Part shown: piece after piece, positions 35,470 through 46,756 of the stretch | Layout: the number at the start of each line of letters is the position of its first letter | Position numbering within the stretch: the first letter of the stretch is position 1 | From: Isoetes taiwanensis | Lineage: Eukaryota > Streptophyta > Lycopodiopsida > Isoetales > Isoetaceae | Assembly: GCA_021234155.1 (NCBI GenBank) | Contig: JAJEKV010000087.1 | Location: 2,371,146-2,435,145 of the forward strand | Reading direction: 5' to 3' | Length of the DNA: 64,000 nucleotides | The notes under the pieces: model-generated | What the model saw: only the letters and a program-made list of their open reading frames with translations | Databases searched by the model: none | Told to the model about the DNA's origin: nothing | Made by a program: the position numbers and the translations under genes

Positions 35470-35759
35470 ACTATTGCACTGACTAATAAATGCCAAATTA
35501 ACTGACTAATTAGATGACGATTTATCTGACTATTAGTCTGACTAAATTATCTGACTAAGAAACTGACTATTTTACGGACTACTTATCTGACTACTTTGTT
35601 GACTAATCATCTGACTATGTGTGACTAATTATCTGACGATTAAATCGTCAGATAAAACTCGTCAGTACAATCGTCAGGAATAAGGGCATGGACAGTTGTC
35701 TATTTTATAAAAGCTCTCTAACGATTATTCTGACGTTTAGCCATCATTCTCTTGTAGTG
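35470..35759. mobile_element. Right terminus of a second CACTA element
   Basis: The sequence ends CATTCTCTTGTAGTG at 35759, the reverse complement of CACTACAAGAGAATG. Inside it is a dense array of CTGACTAATTATCTGAC words in both orientations. One nearly perfect inverted pair, TTATCTGACGATT / AATCGTCAGATAA, lies at about 35629-35655. These are typical CACTA subterminal repeats. The following sequence is LRR gene, so the element appears inserted at the 5' part of that gene. I could not find its left end. Confidence 0.65.
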
Positions 35760-35829
35760 TTAGAGCTCTTGAATCTGTCTTGTGTCTCACTCTACCAGTA
35801 TTTCCCAGCAGAACTGTCTCAACTTTCTC

Positions 35830-37320
35830 AAGTTCCTTTATCTTAGCCATTTCGAGCTTTACAATACCTTATCAGCAAAAATTGGCAACTTTTCCAAGCT
35901 TCAGCACCTGGATTTAAGCTACACCTGGATTTGTTAGGTGCGTTTCCAGAATCCATATGCCATCTTAGAAATGTGAACTACCTTTCCTTGGCATATAATG
36001 ACATAGCTGGAATTATACCCCCCTTCAGCTCTGCAGTCTGACACAATTGGGGTATCTAAATCTAGGTCAAAACAGTCATTTAACTGGTGTCATTCCAGAG
36101 TGTCTAGGGGGGGTCTTTCCAAATCGACAGAGCTTCATCTTGAGAATGAAAAATACCAAGTAGCCTGGGGAAGCTGACTAGTCTACATATCTTACAATTT
36201 GAGGGAAACAATTTTGTTGGTGCCATTCCCCGTGCTCTTAGTAATTTAAAATACCTTCAATACCTTGACCTTGGAGGTGCTCTTTCAGGTCCAATTCCAC
36301 AAACCCTTGGTAACCTTTATAACCTCCGCGGCCTCAGCTTGAGCACTTCAGGATTATCTGGAAAAATCCCAGCAAGCTTCAACAAGCTTCGCAATCTTGA
36401 AACTCTTGAGATTATTGGTCGAAATAACCTAACAGGTAGTCTATCTGATCTTAGCAACTTAACAAAGCTGCAAAACCCAAATTGCCGGCAAGCTTCCAGA
36501 GTTCATTGGAGTATTGAATCAGTTAACATAATTTGGAAATTGAAGATAACATGTTCACAGTGCAATCCCAAGATCCATTGGCAGTCTTGACAAACTCAAT
36601 TGGTTCTCTATCTTGGATAACATGTTTAGTGGCAGTATACCTCCAGAATTGGGGAACCTTAGCAATGTCACCTATATGCGCTTCGATGGGAATAAGTTGT
36701 CGACAGATACCGCAGAGTCGAGAAACCTTCAAAAGTTGGACACACTTAATCTTCAAGTCCAATAAATTATCCGACACCCTCAATCTTCAGTCCAATAAAT
36801 TATCCGCACTATTCCAAGCCACCTAGGGTTTATGTCAAATCGCCACTTAGTACTTTCTAACAATTCTTTAGTTGGCGATTCCAAAGATCATTCAAATAAT
36901 TTGACTGTGCTAGCTAGCTTGTATATATCATCAAACAAGCTTAGCGGCACTATACCAACATTACCTAGCACCTTGGATTATCTAGATCTGTCGCAGAACC
37001 AACTCATTGGAAATGTACCTGCATGTGTCTTGAATGACTCGGGGTGCTAGTCTGGTAAATCTTTCACATAATCATTTGACTTCTGAAATTCCCACCATTC
37101 CAGCATATAGAAATTTAGATATCCATGATAACAACTTGCAAGGCCCTATCAAATTTAACTTCACGGTGGATGACTCCAAGAATCAAGTTCACACAGATAC
37201 AAGAAGACACAGGTTTGTAGAATCTCCTGGGAGTGTTAGCAGCAGAGTTGTGCAATCTCAGTTCATGGCACAGCGACTGAATAGATGGACCATAAATGAC
37301 TTGTCAAAACACTTAAAATC
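35830..37320 (+). pseudogene. Leucine-rich-repeat receptor-like gene, broken
   Basis: A plus-strand run of plant-type extracellular LRRs (LxxLxxLxLxxNxLSGxIP) is read in several frames. Blocks are FPESICHLRNVNYLSLAYND (about 35945), NNFVGAIPRALSNLKYLQYL (about 36210), SGPIPQTLGNLYNLRGLSLS (about 36290) and SGLSGKIPASFNKLRNLETL (36345). Further blocks are NKLSGTIPTLPSTLDYLDLS (about 36940) and HNHLTSEIPTIPAY (about 37070). A non-LRR tail reaches about 37320. No transmembrane segment or kinase domain is visible. Its 5' end abuts a CACTA terminus and an insertion probably disrupted it. It resembles LRR receptor kinases or receptor-like proteins of land plants; ligand unknown. Confidence 0.8.
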
Positions 37321-37500
37321 TTCACCATTGCCATTACCATCAGAGGAAAGTATGATGGAAAAAGCAACATATTCAAACAACGGGCTATTATTTCACTGTC
37401 ATGGGCAAGAGAAGAAAGCAAGCATCCAAATGTGCAACCGGAATAAAAGAAAAGTTAGAAATGGCCAGGTGAAATGGCTTTACAACTGTGCAAAATATGC

Positions 37501-37640
37501 CTTAGATATCATAGAGATCATTAGCATTCAACTTGAAATAATCACACAAGCACATATATATTGTATTTTAACCATTGAAACTTTATTATTCATATGGTTA
37601 TGATCGATTCACTGTAGCAGTTGCATTATCTTCTTGAACA
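37501..37640 (+). repeat. 140-bp direct repeat, first copy
   Basis: It begins CTTAGATATCATAGAGATC and ends GTAGCAGTTGCATTATCTT. A second copy at 38541-38673 abuts the left end of the long-inverted-repeat element. The two are about 93% identical by eye. Confidence 0.85.
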
Positions 37641-37789
37641 ACTCAGGCATGATCCAGTTACACTTGAATCATCCACCTCTACAGATATAAGCAATTAACA
37701 ATTCCCTATATTAACAATTAACAGTCGCGCTCAGCAAGGACTCCCTCTATCTTACCACTGACTCTGTTATGTGGTGCTTAGTCACTCCA

Positions 37790-37915
37790 TAGCCTCTATA
37801 GCTTGGTGGGATCTATGCACAGGCCACAAATAATAGGAACTAAAGGGTCTAAATTAGAAGCATCGTCCACACAAGGCTACTAGGTCTCTACCCCCCTTCC
37901 CAATACAGGAGGTGT
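37790..37915 (-). repeat. Dispersed 115-bp repeat, copy 1
   Basis: On the minus strand it reads TTGGGAAGGGGGGTAGAGAC, CTAGTAGCC, then TTTAGTTCCTATTATTTGTG and GCCTGTGCATAG. It matches 47805-47940 closely and 44752-44880 more distantly. Confidence 0.85.
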
Positions 37916-38540
37916 AAACTATGATCAACCAACATTGTATATTCAAATAACATAGTAAATAATAAGAGTAACATCTAATGTTAATCACATGCATCTAACT
38001 TACAATTAGGGTTCATTGATTAGGATTCGTGATCCAAACTGAGGGTCCTAAAATGGCTTTACTAGAGTACAAAATGCTAACTCATCTAAAAGCCTAACTT
38101 CCAAATGAATTACCAAGAAATCTACTCCAAATACCTTCTTCGGAGGACCTTCACCCTGCTCCTAATTTAGGGTTGTGACATTCCAGCATAATATACGGTA
38201 TAAATACGTATATTAAACTGCCGTGTCACTAGTACATGTCGACTACGACGACATGTACACGGCGATCGTAAAGGGTTGTACCATGGGGAACAACCAGTAG
38301 AACTCATCATATTGCACATGTTATGTAACATGTGAATGTATTCTATATTGCCACATGGCAATACCCCATATGAGCCATATGGCCCATTAGACCCTAACCC
38401 TTAAACGTAGGCATAATGAGGCAGGAACCCTAAAAGTGCCTCCTTTTCAGATTCCAGCCTTAGGAGCGTGCATTGCTCAAGTGCCCGATGAAAGAATCTA
38501 ATAGAGTATTCAAGTTCACAACTAAAACGAAGTTATGCAA

Positions 38541-38673
38541 TCTTAGATATCATAGAGGTCATTAGCATTCAACTTGAAATAATCACACAAACACATATAT
38601 ATTGTATTTTAACCATTGAAACTTTACTATTCATATGGTTATGGTCCATCCATTGTAGCAGTTGCATTATCTT
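38541..38673 (+). repeat. 140-bp direct repeat, second copy
   Basis: Matches 37501-37640 and ends exactly where the long-inverted-repeat element starts. Confidence 0.85.
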
Positions 38674-38675
38674 AT

Positions 38676-39837
38676 CTTATCTTATATTATAATGTTTTAG
38701 TGCAAGTAATGGACCACGCCCTAAATCTGACGGATTGGATTTGATCAATTGTATGGTGGAGGCCACGTCCTAATAAAAAAAAATTAGCCTGACGCACTAG
38801 AGTTAGGGCTAAACGCCAATGCTCCGACTATGACAGACCCACACAACTGGCATGGCTTTTCTGCCCAAACGCCAATCTCCGGCTATGGCAGACCCAAACA
38901 ACTGGGTTTGTTAAGACGTGATCCAGCTATGGCAGAACAACTGGGCATGGCTATAGATTTTTGTTTTCAATCCTTTGTCTTCATCCAACATTTTGCCGGA
39001 TCTTTTTGAAGTTATAAACGTAAGCAAACGACCTTTTCAAGCTCTTGAATCTGTCTTACTTTTTCTGGTCTTAGATTTTGAGTTCTTGCATTTCTTTGTC
39101 AGGTTTAGTTTAAGCTCGGCATTTAGATTTGCTGGAGATAGTGGCGACATGATTTTGATGCCTGAAGAATCAAGAAGCATTAGAAGAGGCCGAAATAAAC
39201 AAAGATTAAAGACTAAAACGGGCAGAAGAAAGGCCCGCTTTAGAAAAAAGAAAATCGTATTCTTCCACCATCAGCGTTTGTTCTAGATTTTTTGAAGGCC
39301 GTTTAAGGTGTGCCCCGGCGGTGGAGCTCTTAATTATGGTAGTCCGGGTTCTTTGGAGGTTGGTTTTTCATTTGGAGCTCTTGGATATGGATCTTTTTTC
39401 ACCGCATCGAGCTATGGAAGAAGCTAAAGAGACGAGCATTGAGTTCGGGACAAAGATTGCGGTGTATGCTAATTGCCCTTTAGATGCGGGCTTGATCTAA
39501 AAACTATGAGCGTAACATGGTAAATGTAAAGCCACGATAAATGTTCAGATTTGCAATCGGTTGTGCAGCTAACCCAAGACGTAGATCCGAGGCTCCAAGA
39601 TAAGAATATGGAAGCATTTCGTTTTTATTTGCTTGCTTAACGCATAACTATCAATGCAAGATCTTCTTGATGAGCCATAGAACTCGGTGTTCTTGCTGCA
39701 AATGTTACAATAGAGCATTATGTTCTCGAAGAGCTTAAAGGCAAACATGAGGCATTATTATGCTCGCATGTTGAAGACCTTGATGCATTGATATTGGTCT
39801 CTACTGATGATGATCTAAAATATTTGAACTAATGCAA
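38676..39837 (+). repeat. Left arm of the long inverted repeat
   Basis: Matches the reverse complement of 42959-44063. The first 570 bp agree almost exactly, apart from a 55-60 bp extra copy of the CCGACTATGACAGACCCA-type phrase at 38821-38880. From 39250 onward nearly every CAG or CTG of the other arm is changed here. The frame EDLDALILVSTDDDLKYLN at about 39775 resembles the end of a plant PB1 domain. A basic stretch (SIRRGRNKQRLKTKTGRRKA, about 39180) may be from another captured exon. Confidence 0.9.
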
Positions 39838-40284
39838 CTATGATTCTTGGGTGCGCTTTGATTACACGGAGGCGGGTGCCATTGCAGAGACCGGCCTTTG
39901 GGTTCATGTTTCTGAGTAGGATGATGATGGCACCATCTTTGATGTGTAACTTATGCGGTGGCATACCAGATGGAGTCAGGTGGTTGATGAACTCAATTGG
40001 GAAATCCCTTGTAGCATCTTTCCGCAAATGATGGCATCTATACTGCGGTAATGCATGGAGTTGTCCATTCAACCTTAGAAGGACCTTATTGTTGATTCTC
40101 AGCGTGTCTTCATTCTTTGGAGTCAAGATGGCCTTGTCATACAATAGGTGCACATTTGCCTCTGTTATTTCCTTGCCGAAGATGCTGTCAATCAAGTCAT
40201 CTTCTACCACGCATTCTTCAGGTATCTCAACCAAGTCACGATCGAGTCCTGACTCATTGTTCATCTTGTCCGACTCGCATGTTC
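39838..40284 (-). pseudogene. Helitron Rep-helicase C-terminal fragment
   Basis: A minus-strand frame of 150 codons carries IPEECVVEDDLIDSIFGKEI, AILTPKNEDTLRINNKVLL and SGMPPHKLHIKDGAIIILLR, then NMNPKAGLCNGTRLRVI. These are the C-terminal PIF1-like helicase motifs of Helitron transposases (TPKN; LR-N-NP..GLCNGTRL). It starts right at the inner edge of the left arm and ends where the 614-bp duplication begins. It is therefore captured cargo and not a Helitron end. Confidence 0.85.
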
Positions 40285-41512
40285 TGCTTTAGCTTATAAT
40301 CTCAACAACCAAGTAATAGTGCCCATGGCCGACATTGCTGGGGATTAGTTGGGAACAAAGATAGTATGGAACATTCTCAACAAAGTCAAAGGATAATACA
40401 ATAAAGAGGCAACTTATATAATTAGAGATGCATTGTCCTTGTTTAGCTCAACATGACAAACAACAAAGTGTTGTGATCCCCTAGTTAGTTCTTCATTGTT
40501 GCTTTGGGTCGTATCACAATGTTGTCTCAGGGACAATTTGTTTTTCATTCACTCGTCTAGATTTGGTATTTAAAGATGCACTTTGATTTGGCATTGAATA
40601 TGGGTTCTCCCTCAATATTCACTTTTATAGCTCTCATTTTGTCTTCTTCAACACTTAGGCCTTCAATGGATTTTCAGTCTCAATCTCAACTCAACATTTA
40701 CTCAATGGGTTTTCACTCTAGCATTTACAACGATACAAAATTGAACTCACTTCCACTTTGATGTGACTTGAAGGATGCCCTTCAACATCTTTTTGCAGCA
40801 TTGTTGCACGAAAAGATGAGCTGTGATGTATCATTGATGAATTGGGCATTTAGTCAACATTTAAAGCTGCTTTTTGCATTATCTAATTTCATGGCAATTG
40901 CTTTAGCTTATAATCTCAACAACCAAGTAATAGTGCCCATGGCCGACATTGCTGGGGATTAGTTGGGAACAAAGATAGTATGGAACATTCTCAACAAAGT
41001 CAAAGGATAATACAATAAAGAGGCAACTTATATAATTAGAGATGCATTGTCCTTGTTTAGCTCAACATGACAAACAACAAAGTGTTGTGATCCCCTAGTT
41101 AGTTCTTCATTGTTGCTTTGGGTCGTATCACAATGTTGTCTCAGGGACAATTTGTTTTTCATTCACTCGTCTAGATTTGGTATTTAAAGATGCACTTTGA
41201 TTTGGCATTGAATATGGGTTCTCCCTCAATATTCACTTTTATAGCTCTCATTTTGTCTTCTTCAACACTTAGGCCTTCAATGGATTTTCAGTCTCAATCT
41301 CAACTCAACATTTACTCAATGGGTTTTCACTCTAGCATTTACAACGATACAAAATTGAACTCACTTCCACTTTGATGTGACTTGAAGGATGCCCTTCAAC
41401 ATCTTTTTGCAGCATTGTTGCACGAAAAGATGAGCTGTGATGTATCATTGATGAATTGGGCATTTAGTCAACATTTAAAGCTGCTTTTTGCATTATCTAC
41501 TTTCATGGCAAT
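40285..41512 (+). repeat. 614-bp tandem duplication
   Basis: Two copies, 40285-40898 and 40899-41512, differ by hardly more than single bases (CTAATTTC against CTACTTTC near the end). Either a very recent duplication or an assembly artefact. Each copy contains a 61-codon frame beginning MHFDLALNMGSPSIF of unknown meaning. Confidence 0.95.
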
Positions 41513-42588
41513 GAAGCAGATAACTGGTTAAACTTTCAAGCTTTCTTCTTTGTTTATTCTGGAAATGTCTATTTTATTGTGCTCATTTTCCTATAACCTA
41601 AAGTTTTCTTCTTTGTTTATTCTGAAAATTGTCTATTTTATTGTGCTAATTTTCCTATAACCTGAGATGCAAGGCTCAAATAGTGGTTTGACATGCAAAA
41701 GTGTCATATTGATATAGAGGTCACAATGATTGAACACAATGAGCATCATGCACGTTGTATAGGTGGATAATGCTCATTTATGACACAACCCTTGGCAGCT
41801 TAAATTTAAATTGCAATGTTGCATCTTGCAATAATGTGTTTGAGGGCCCTCAACAATTGACACAAATCTTAAACAAAAGGATCCCATGCTTATATAACAG
41901 AAGAGAAGTACTTTGTTCCAAAGAAATTTGTTTATCTGGTGCATCTGCAAATGATATTATTATGACCAAAGCTTGCTTCCTCAATCATATAGTTGCAAAG
42001 GGCATAGTCAAAGTGTCATCCTCCATTATTTTAAACTATGATGACAGATACTCCAACCTCAAGCGAACAATTTCCCATTGACATGACAAAAGTCACTTGA
42101 CATATAGATGAGCACAAAATAAGGCTCTCACTCAAAAACAAAAGATGTGGGCACAAAATAAGGCTTTCACTCAACAACAAAGGTACCATAGACAATATAA
42201 GAAAGATGTACATCTACAATATAAAAAAGATGTACATCGACATTCTACTTCGTCTTAGTTCATGTACAACAAGACAGTCCATGTAAGGTTTTTCCAAGTA
42301 GGTTTGATAACTCCAAAAACAATGAACTATAATCTAATATAATGAGTCTAACCTCAACAGCTTAACTGCCATCTTCTCAACCTGCATAACTAAAAAGTTA
42401 ACTGCTGAACAAAACTAACAAACCTGAAGCTTGATATTAAATAATACAACTGTTTTATCTCATTTCTAGTTTCAAGCAATTATATGGTGCATGGAACGAC
42501 GTTTCTATAAGGAGTAAATTCTGCGTTTCTATTAATAAGTAGGTTTAAGAAACTAAGGAAATTTGTATTTCAAAACCTTTACATATAC
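41513..42588. other. Interior of the long-inverted-repeat element, unassigned
   Basis: A plus-strand frame at 41755-42081 (with LNLNCNVASCNNVFEGPQQL) is coding-like but unassigned. Short duplications (GCACAAAATAAGGCT; AAGATGTACATC) lie at 42110-42240. Confidence 0.3.
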
Positions 42589-42845
42589 AAAAGCCTTGCA
42601 AATATCATGGCTAAGATTTTTTCTTTGCCGTGCAGATGCCTGCTTTGTCATCTACTCTTCCTGGCTATAGCAGTTTTTTCCCAAGAAGAAGAATAAACCT
42701 GTTACAAATGATGCATATGCAAAAGCTTTGCAAATATCATGGCTAAGATTTTTTCTTTGCCGTGCAGATGCCTGCTTTGTCATCTACTCTTCCTGGCTAT
42801 AGCAGTTCTTTCCCAAGAAGAAGAATAAACCTGTTACAGATGATG
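42589..42845 (+). repeat. 132-bp tandem duplication
   Basis: Two nearly identical copies run from AAAAGCYTTGCAAATATCAT to CCTGTTACARATGATG, just inside the right arm. Confidence 0.9.
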
Positions 42846-42958
42846 GGATTATGTTGTCCTTCATATATGCGGTACACTTGCGCAGGAAACTGTAGACTGC
42901 CCAAATTTCACTCCATTTATATGCATTAGTTCATATTTTTTCCATTAAGCAAAGCGGG

Positions 42959-44063
42959 TTGCATTAGTTCAAATATTTTAGATCATCATCAGTAGAGACC
43001 AATATCAATGCATCAAGGTCTTCAACATGCAGCATAATAATGCCTCATGTTTGCCTTTCGCTCTTCAGAGAACATAATGCTCTATTGTAACATTTGCAGC
43101 AAGAACACTAAGTTCTATGGCTCATCAAGAAGATACTGCATTGATAGTTATGCGTTAAGCAAGCAAATAAAAACGAAATGCTTCCATATTCTTATCTTGG
43201 AGCCTCAGATCTCTGTCTTGGGTTAGCTGCACAACCGATTGCAAATCTGAACATTTATCGTGGCTTTCTGTTACCATGTCTGCTCATAGTTTTTAGATCA
43301 AGCCAGCATCTAAAGGGCAATTAGCATACCTGCAATCTTTGTCTGAACTCAATGCTCGTCTCTTAGCTTCTTCCATAGCTCGATGCAGGTGAAAAAGATC
43401 CATATCCAAGAGCTCCAAATGAAAAAACCAACCTCCAAAGAACCCAGACTACCATAATTAAGAGCTCCACTGCCAGGCCTGCTTAAACGGCCTTCAAAAA
43501 ATCTAGGGCAAACGCTGATGGTCGGAAAGAATACGATTTTCTTTTTCTAAAGCGGGCCTTTCTTCTGCCCGTTTTAGTCTTTAATCTTTGTTTATTTCGG
43601 CCTCTTCTAATGCTTCTTGATTCTTCAGGCATCAAAATCATGTCGCCACTATCTCCAGCAAATCTAAATGCCGAGCTTAAACTAAACCTGACAAAGAAAT
43701 GCAAGAACTCAAAATCTAAGACCAGAAAAAGTAAGACAGATTCAAGAGCTTGAAAAGGTCGTTTGCTTACGTTTATAACTTCAAAAAGATCCGGCAAAAT
43801 GTTGGATGAAGACAAAGGATTGAAAACAAAAATCTATAGCCATGCCCAGTTGTTCTGCCATAGCTGGATCACGTCTTAACAAACCCAGTTGTTTGGGTCT
43901 GCCATAGCCGGAGATTGGCGTTTAGCCCTAACTCTAGTGCGTCAGGCTAATTTTTTTTTATTAGGACGTGGCATCATCTCCACCATACAATTGATCAAAT
44001 CCAATCCGTCAGATTTAGGGCGTGGTCCATTACTTGCACTAAAACATTATAATATAAGATAAG
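42959..44063 (-). repeat. Right arm of the long inverted repeat
   Basis: Inverted counterpart of 38676-39837. Its exon-like frame (minus strand, 43483-43815) stays open through RKARFRKRKSYSFRPSAFAL, whereas the left arm is broken there. Confidence 0.9.
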
Positions 44064-44751
44064 CAATTAACAATTTCTGTTTTATTTATTTGGGTCGATC
44101 CGGACGTTGTGTCGGACCGACTGGTTTGAAGATTGGTTCCCTCCTTTGACACCTTCAATGAACCCTGTGCATGTCAAAAACTTCTAATTTAAATTCAACC
44201 TTCTAAAATAGTATCTTGCTGGGTATTCTTTGAACCAACATGCATTGAACCTGAAAAATAATGTCTATGTTCCAAGGTTCGATATCATTTGAAACCAAGT
44301 TCCCTTGGGCATGTTTTTCTTCATGTGACATTCGGCAACTATGAATCTCAAGTTATGTGCTAGCAATAGTTATGCAAGATGCTACAAGTTCTGATATACA
44401 TGATAATATTCATCACCCGACTCATTCTAGCCTCCCAGCAGTAGTGACGCTCGCGTTCTGAAGAGGATCGTCAAGACTCCAGCATCCTAGCCCACTCCAG
44501 CAGCATGGACGCATTTTGAGGACTAGGAGTGAACCAATGATTGGGTTAGTGGACTGTCTAATAGGCAATGCATGCTTCTTGATGGGCATTAGGCCGGATT
44601 TGCATCTGTTCTTAACTGGAGATGACCTCTAGAGCCTAAGAACCTTAGCCACTAATGAATGAACCTAGCCATGTATGTTTTGAATAGATAGGTTAGATAT
44701 TTACTCTGACATTTCAGTTCATTGGATGATATTGTATCACTCTATGCACAT

Positions 44752-44880
44752 CTCTTTGGGAAGGGGTTTAGAGACCCAGAGTCTTTTATTGATGATTCTA
44801 CATTAGCCCATTAATTCCCAATTAACGCGACCTGTGCATAGGAGCCTGCCTGACTATGGGTGGTGGGGTTAGACCGGCTG
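44752..44880 (+). repeat. Dispersed 115-bp repeat, copy 2 (diverged)
   Basis: TTGGGAAGGGGTTTAGAGAC ... CGACCTGTGCATAGGAGCC matches the copies at 37790 and 47805. Confidence 0.7.
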
Positions 44881-44959
44881 ATAAGGAAGGCTTTTTCAGC
44901 TACAGTTGATCCCTCTGGTGCATAATGACGGCCGAGGAGCATTGTAGGCTAGGCTTAAT

Positions 44960-45810
44960 AGCTTGTCAATGAGTGCAGGCAAGGTATGGGCTCGACATCC
45001 AGGCGTCGAGATGGCGTTGCATGTCTGTGGGCATATAAGCAAGGAGGTCCACATCATTAGCGTACATCAGCTGCCTGGTAATCTGGTGCAGGAGGTGAGC
45101 TCCGTCACGCCCATTTTCAGCAAGCCAGCTCTCCAGCTAATCAATGTACAGTCCAAACAACATAGGAGAGAGAGGGCATCCTTGGCGGACTTATCGAATG
45201 GATGGCTTGTGAGATGCAACTAGCTTGAACGTGTCTCCTATAACCTGTATAGTGCATTTTGCAAATCTGCAGGGACCCCCAGGTCTTATAATCTTGCCCA
45301 CAACTTTTCTCGAGGCACCGTGTCAAACGCCTTGGCGAAGTCCACAAAGCAGCAATACAGGTCTCGCCATCGGTTCCTGCTGTTCTCAGCCAAGGTTCGC
45401 AGTGTGAAGATGTGATGAATGGTTGAGTGTAGCTCTCCGAACTCCACATGTATGAGGGCCCACACGTCTGCTGCCTCTGCTCAGGACGTCAACTGTCGCT
45501 TTCTAATACCGACAAGTGATTTTGCAAACACCTAGCTGACTATAATTGTCCAGTAATTGGTTGGGCGGTGTGGATCACCTGCCTTGTATATACGAACAAC
45601 TCGTCTAGCGGTCAACTGTGGGGGGAATCATCCCGTAGTGCCTTGTTGAACATGGCAATCAGTACCAGTACTATGCATACTCCTACCCACTTGAGCAACT
45701 CCCCCTGCATACCATCCAGATCTGACGCTTTTCCATTGGCTAGACATTGTAGGCTTTGACCTATGTCTACCTCTATGATTTCCAGCACCAGGCCTTACTG
45801 TAAGTACCAC
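44960..45810 (-). pseudogene. LINE reverse transcriptase fragment
   Basis: The minus strand encodes, across frames, GKASDLDGMQGELLKWVG (about 45745-45690), FNKALRDD and a following RIYKAGDPHRPTNY (about 45650-45555), HSTIHHIFTLRTLAENSRNR (about 45425-45370), FVDFAKAFDTVPREKLW (about 45345-45295) and a degraded YxDD region with DLLAYMPTDMQRHLDA (about 45050-45010). This is the order of a non-LTR retrotransposon RT: the K-G-DG entry, the PI.K.GD block, the (F/V)DF.KAFD.V block with the first catalytic Asp, then the DD loop. No endonuclease, 3' tail or target duplication is visible, so it is a truncated relic. Confidence 0.8.
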
Positions 45811-46039
45811 TGCTTGTGCTCCCTAAAAGTCATAAAGCTGCTACAAGTATTGTTCCTAATGTTTAAGAGTGATGTTCCTTGTAGGCTGTACAGGCTTTCT
45901 GAGCACCCTTTATCAGAAGGTCTGGGGATGACGGTTCAAGAGGAATAACATTTCCTGTTGATGAGCCGCGATGTATCTGGCCTTCTTAGCCTTAAGAAAA
46001 AGGCGGTATTGTCTGACAATAAGCAAACGACTTTACAAA

Positions 46040-46707
46040 CTAATAAAAAGGACAAGGTAAAAGGGAAAGGGAGAAAAGGGAAAAAATAAAAAAGGGAAAA
46101 AACATAGAAAACGTAAAAAGGATAAAAGCAAAAAGAAACAAAAGGAAAAAATGGACAAAGGATAAAGGGGAAAAGGGGCACGGGACAAGGGGGATGAGAG
46201 TAAGGGTCAAGAAAGGGAAAAGGGAAGAAAAAAAGGGGCATGGGATAAATGCCATGGGAAAAGGGGAAAGAGAGAAAGGGTGAGGAAAGGAAAAAGGGAA
46301 GGAAAAAATGCATGGAAAGGAAAAAGAGAAAGCAAAAGGGAAAAGCAAATGAGAGGGGAAAAGGAAAGAGAAAAAGGGCATCGGAAAAAAGAGAAGAGGA
46401 AAAGGGTGGGGAAAGGAAAAGGGAAAAATGGGTGGAGATAAGGGAAGGGAAAAAATGCATGGGAGAAGGAAAATGGAACAAAAAAGATAAAGGGAGGGAG
46501 AAAGGGGAAAATGGAACCTAAAAAAAGGGCACGAGGAAAAGAAGACGAGGGAAACATGAAAATGGAAGGGGGCACGTGCAAAAAAAAAATGGGGAAGAGG
46601 GGAAGGGTGAAGAAAGAGAAAAGGGGAAATGAAAAAAGAGCATGGGAAAAAGGAAAGGGGAAAAAAGGACAGGGGGGGGAGATTGAGAGAAAGGGTGGAG
46701 AAAAAAG

Positions 46708-46756
<49 letters not shown>

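Larger units (their letters stand above)
38676..44063. mobile_element. 5.4-kb element with 1.1-kb inverted arms
   Basis: The terminal sequence CTTATCTTATATTATAATG at 38676 is repeated inverted at 44063, and the two arms match for about 1.1 kb. The interior holds a minus-strand Helitron helicase fragment, a 614-bp tandem duplication, unassigned sequence and a 132-bp tandem duplication. The arms contain exon-like sequence with plausible splice sites (AAACGTAAGC and TTTGTCAGGTTTAG), suggesting captured host gene pieces. No transposase of its own is seen. Long arms with unrelated cargo fit a foldback or long-TIR Mutator-like element. I could not define a target duplication. Confidence 0.75.

Noticed and set aside
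39250-39770. RIP-like or deamination mutation of one arm
   Set aside because: Those processes convert C to T and remove CpG; the changes here turn CAG/CTG into CG-containing strings and include indels.
41000-42600. Autonomous Helitron with TC...CTRR ends
   Set aside because: Only the helicase C-terminal fragment is present, with no Rep domain and no hairpin-CTRR terminus next to it.
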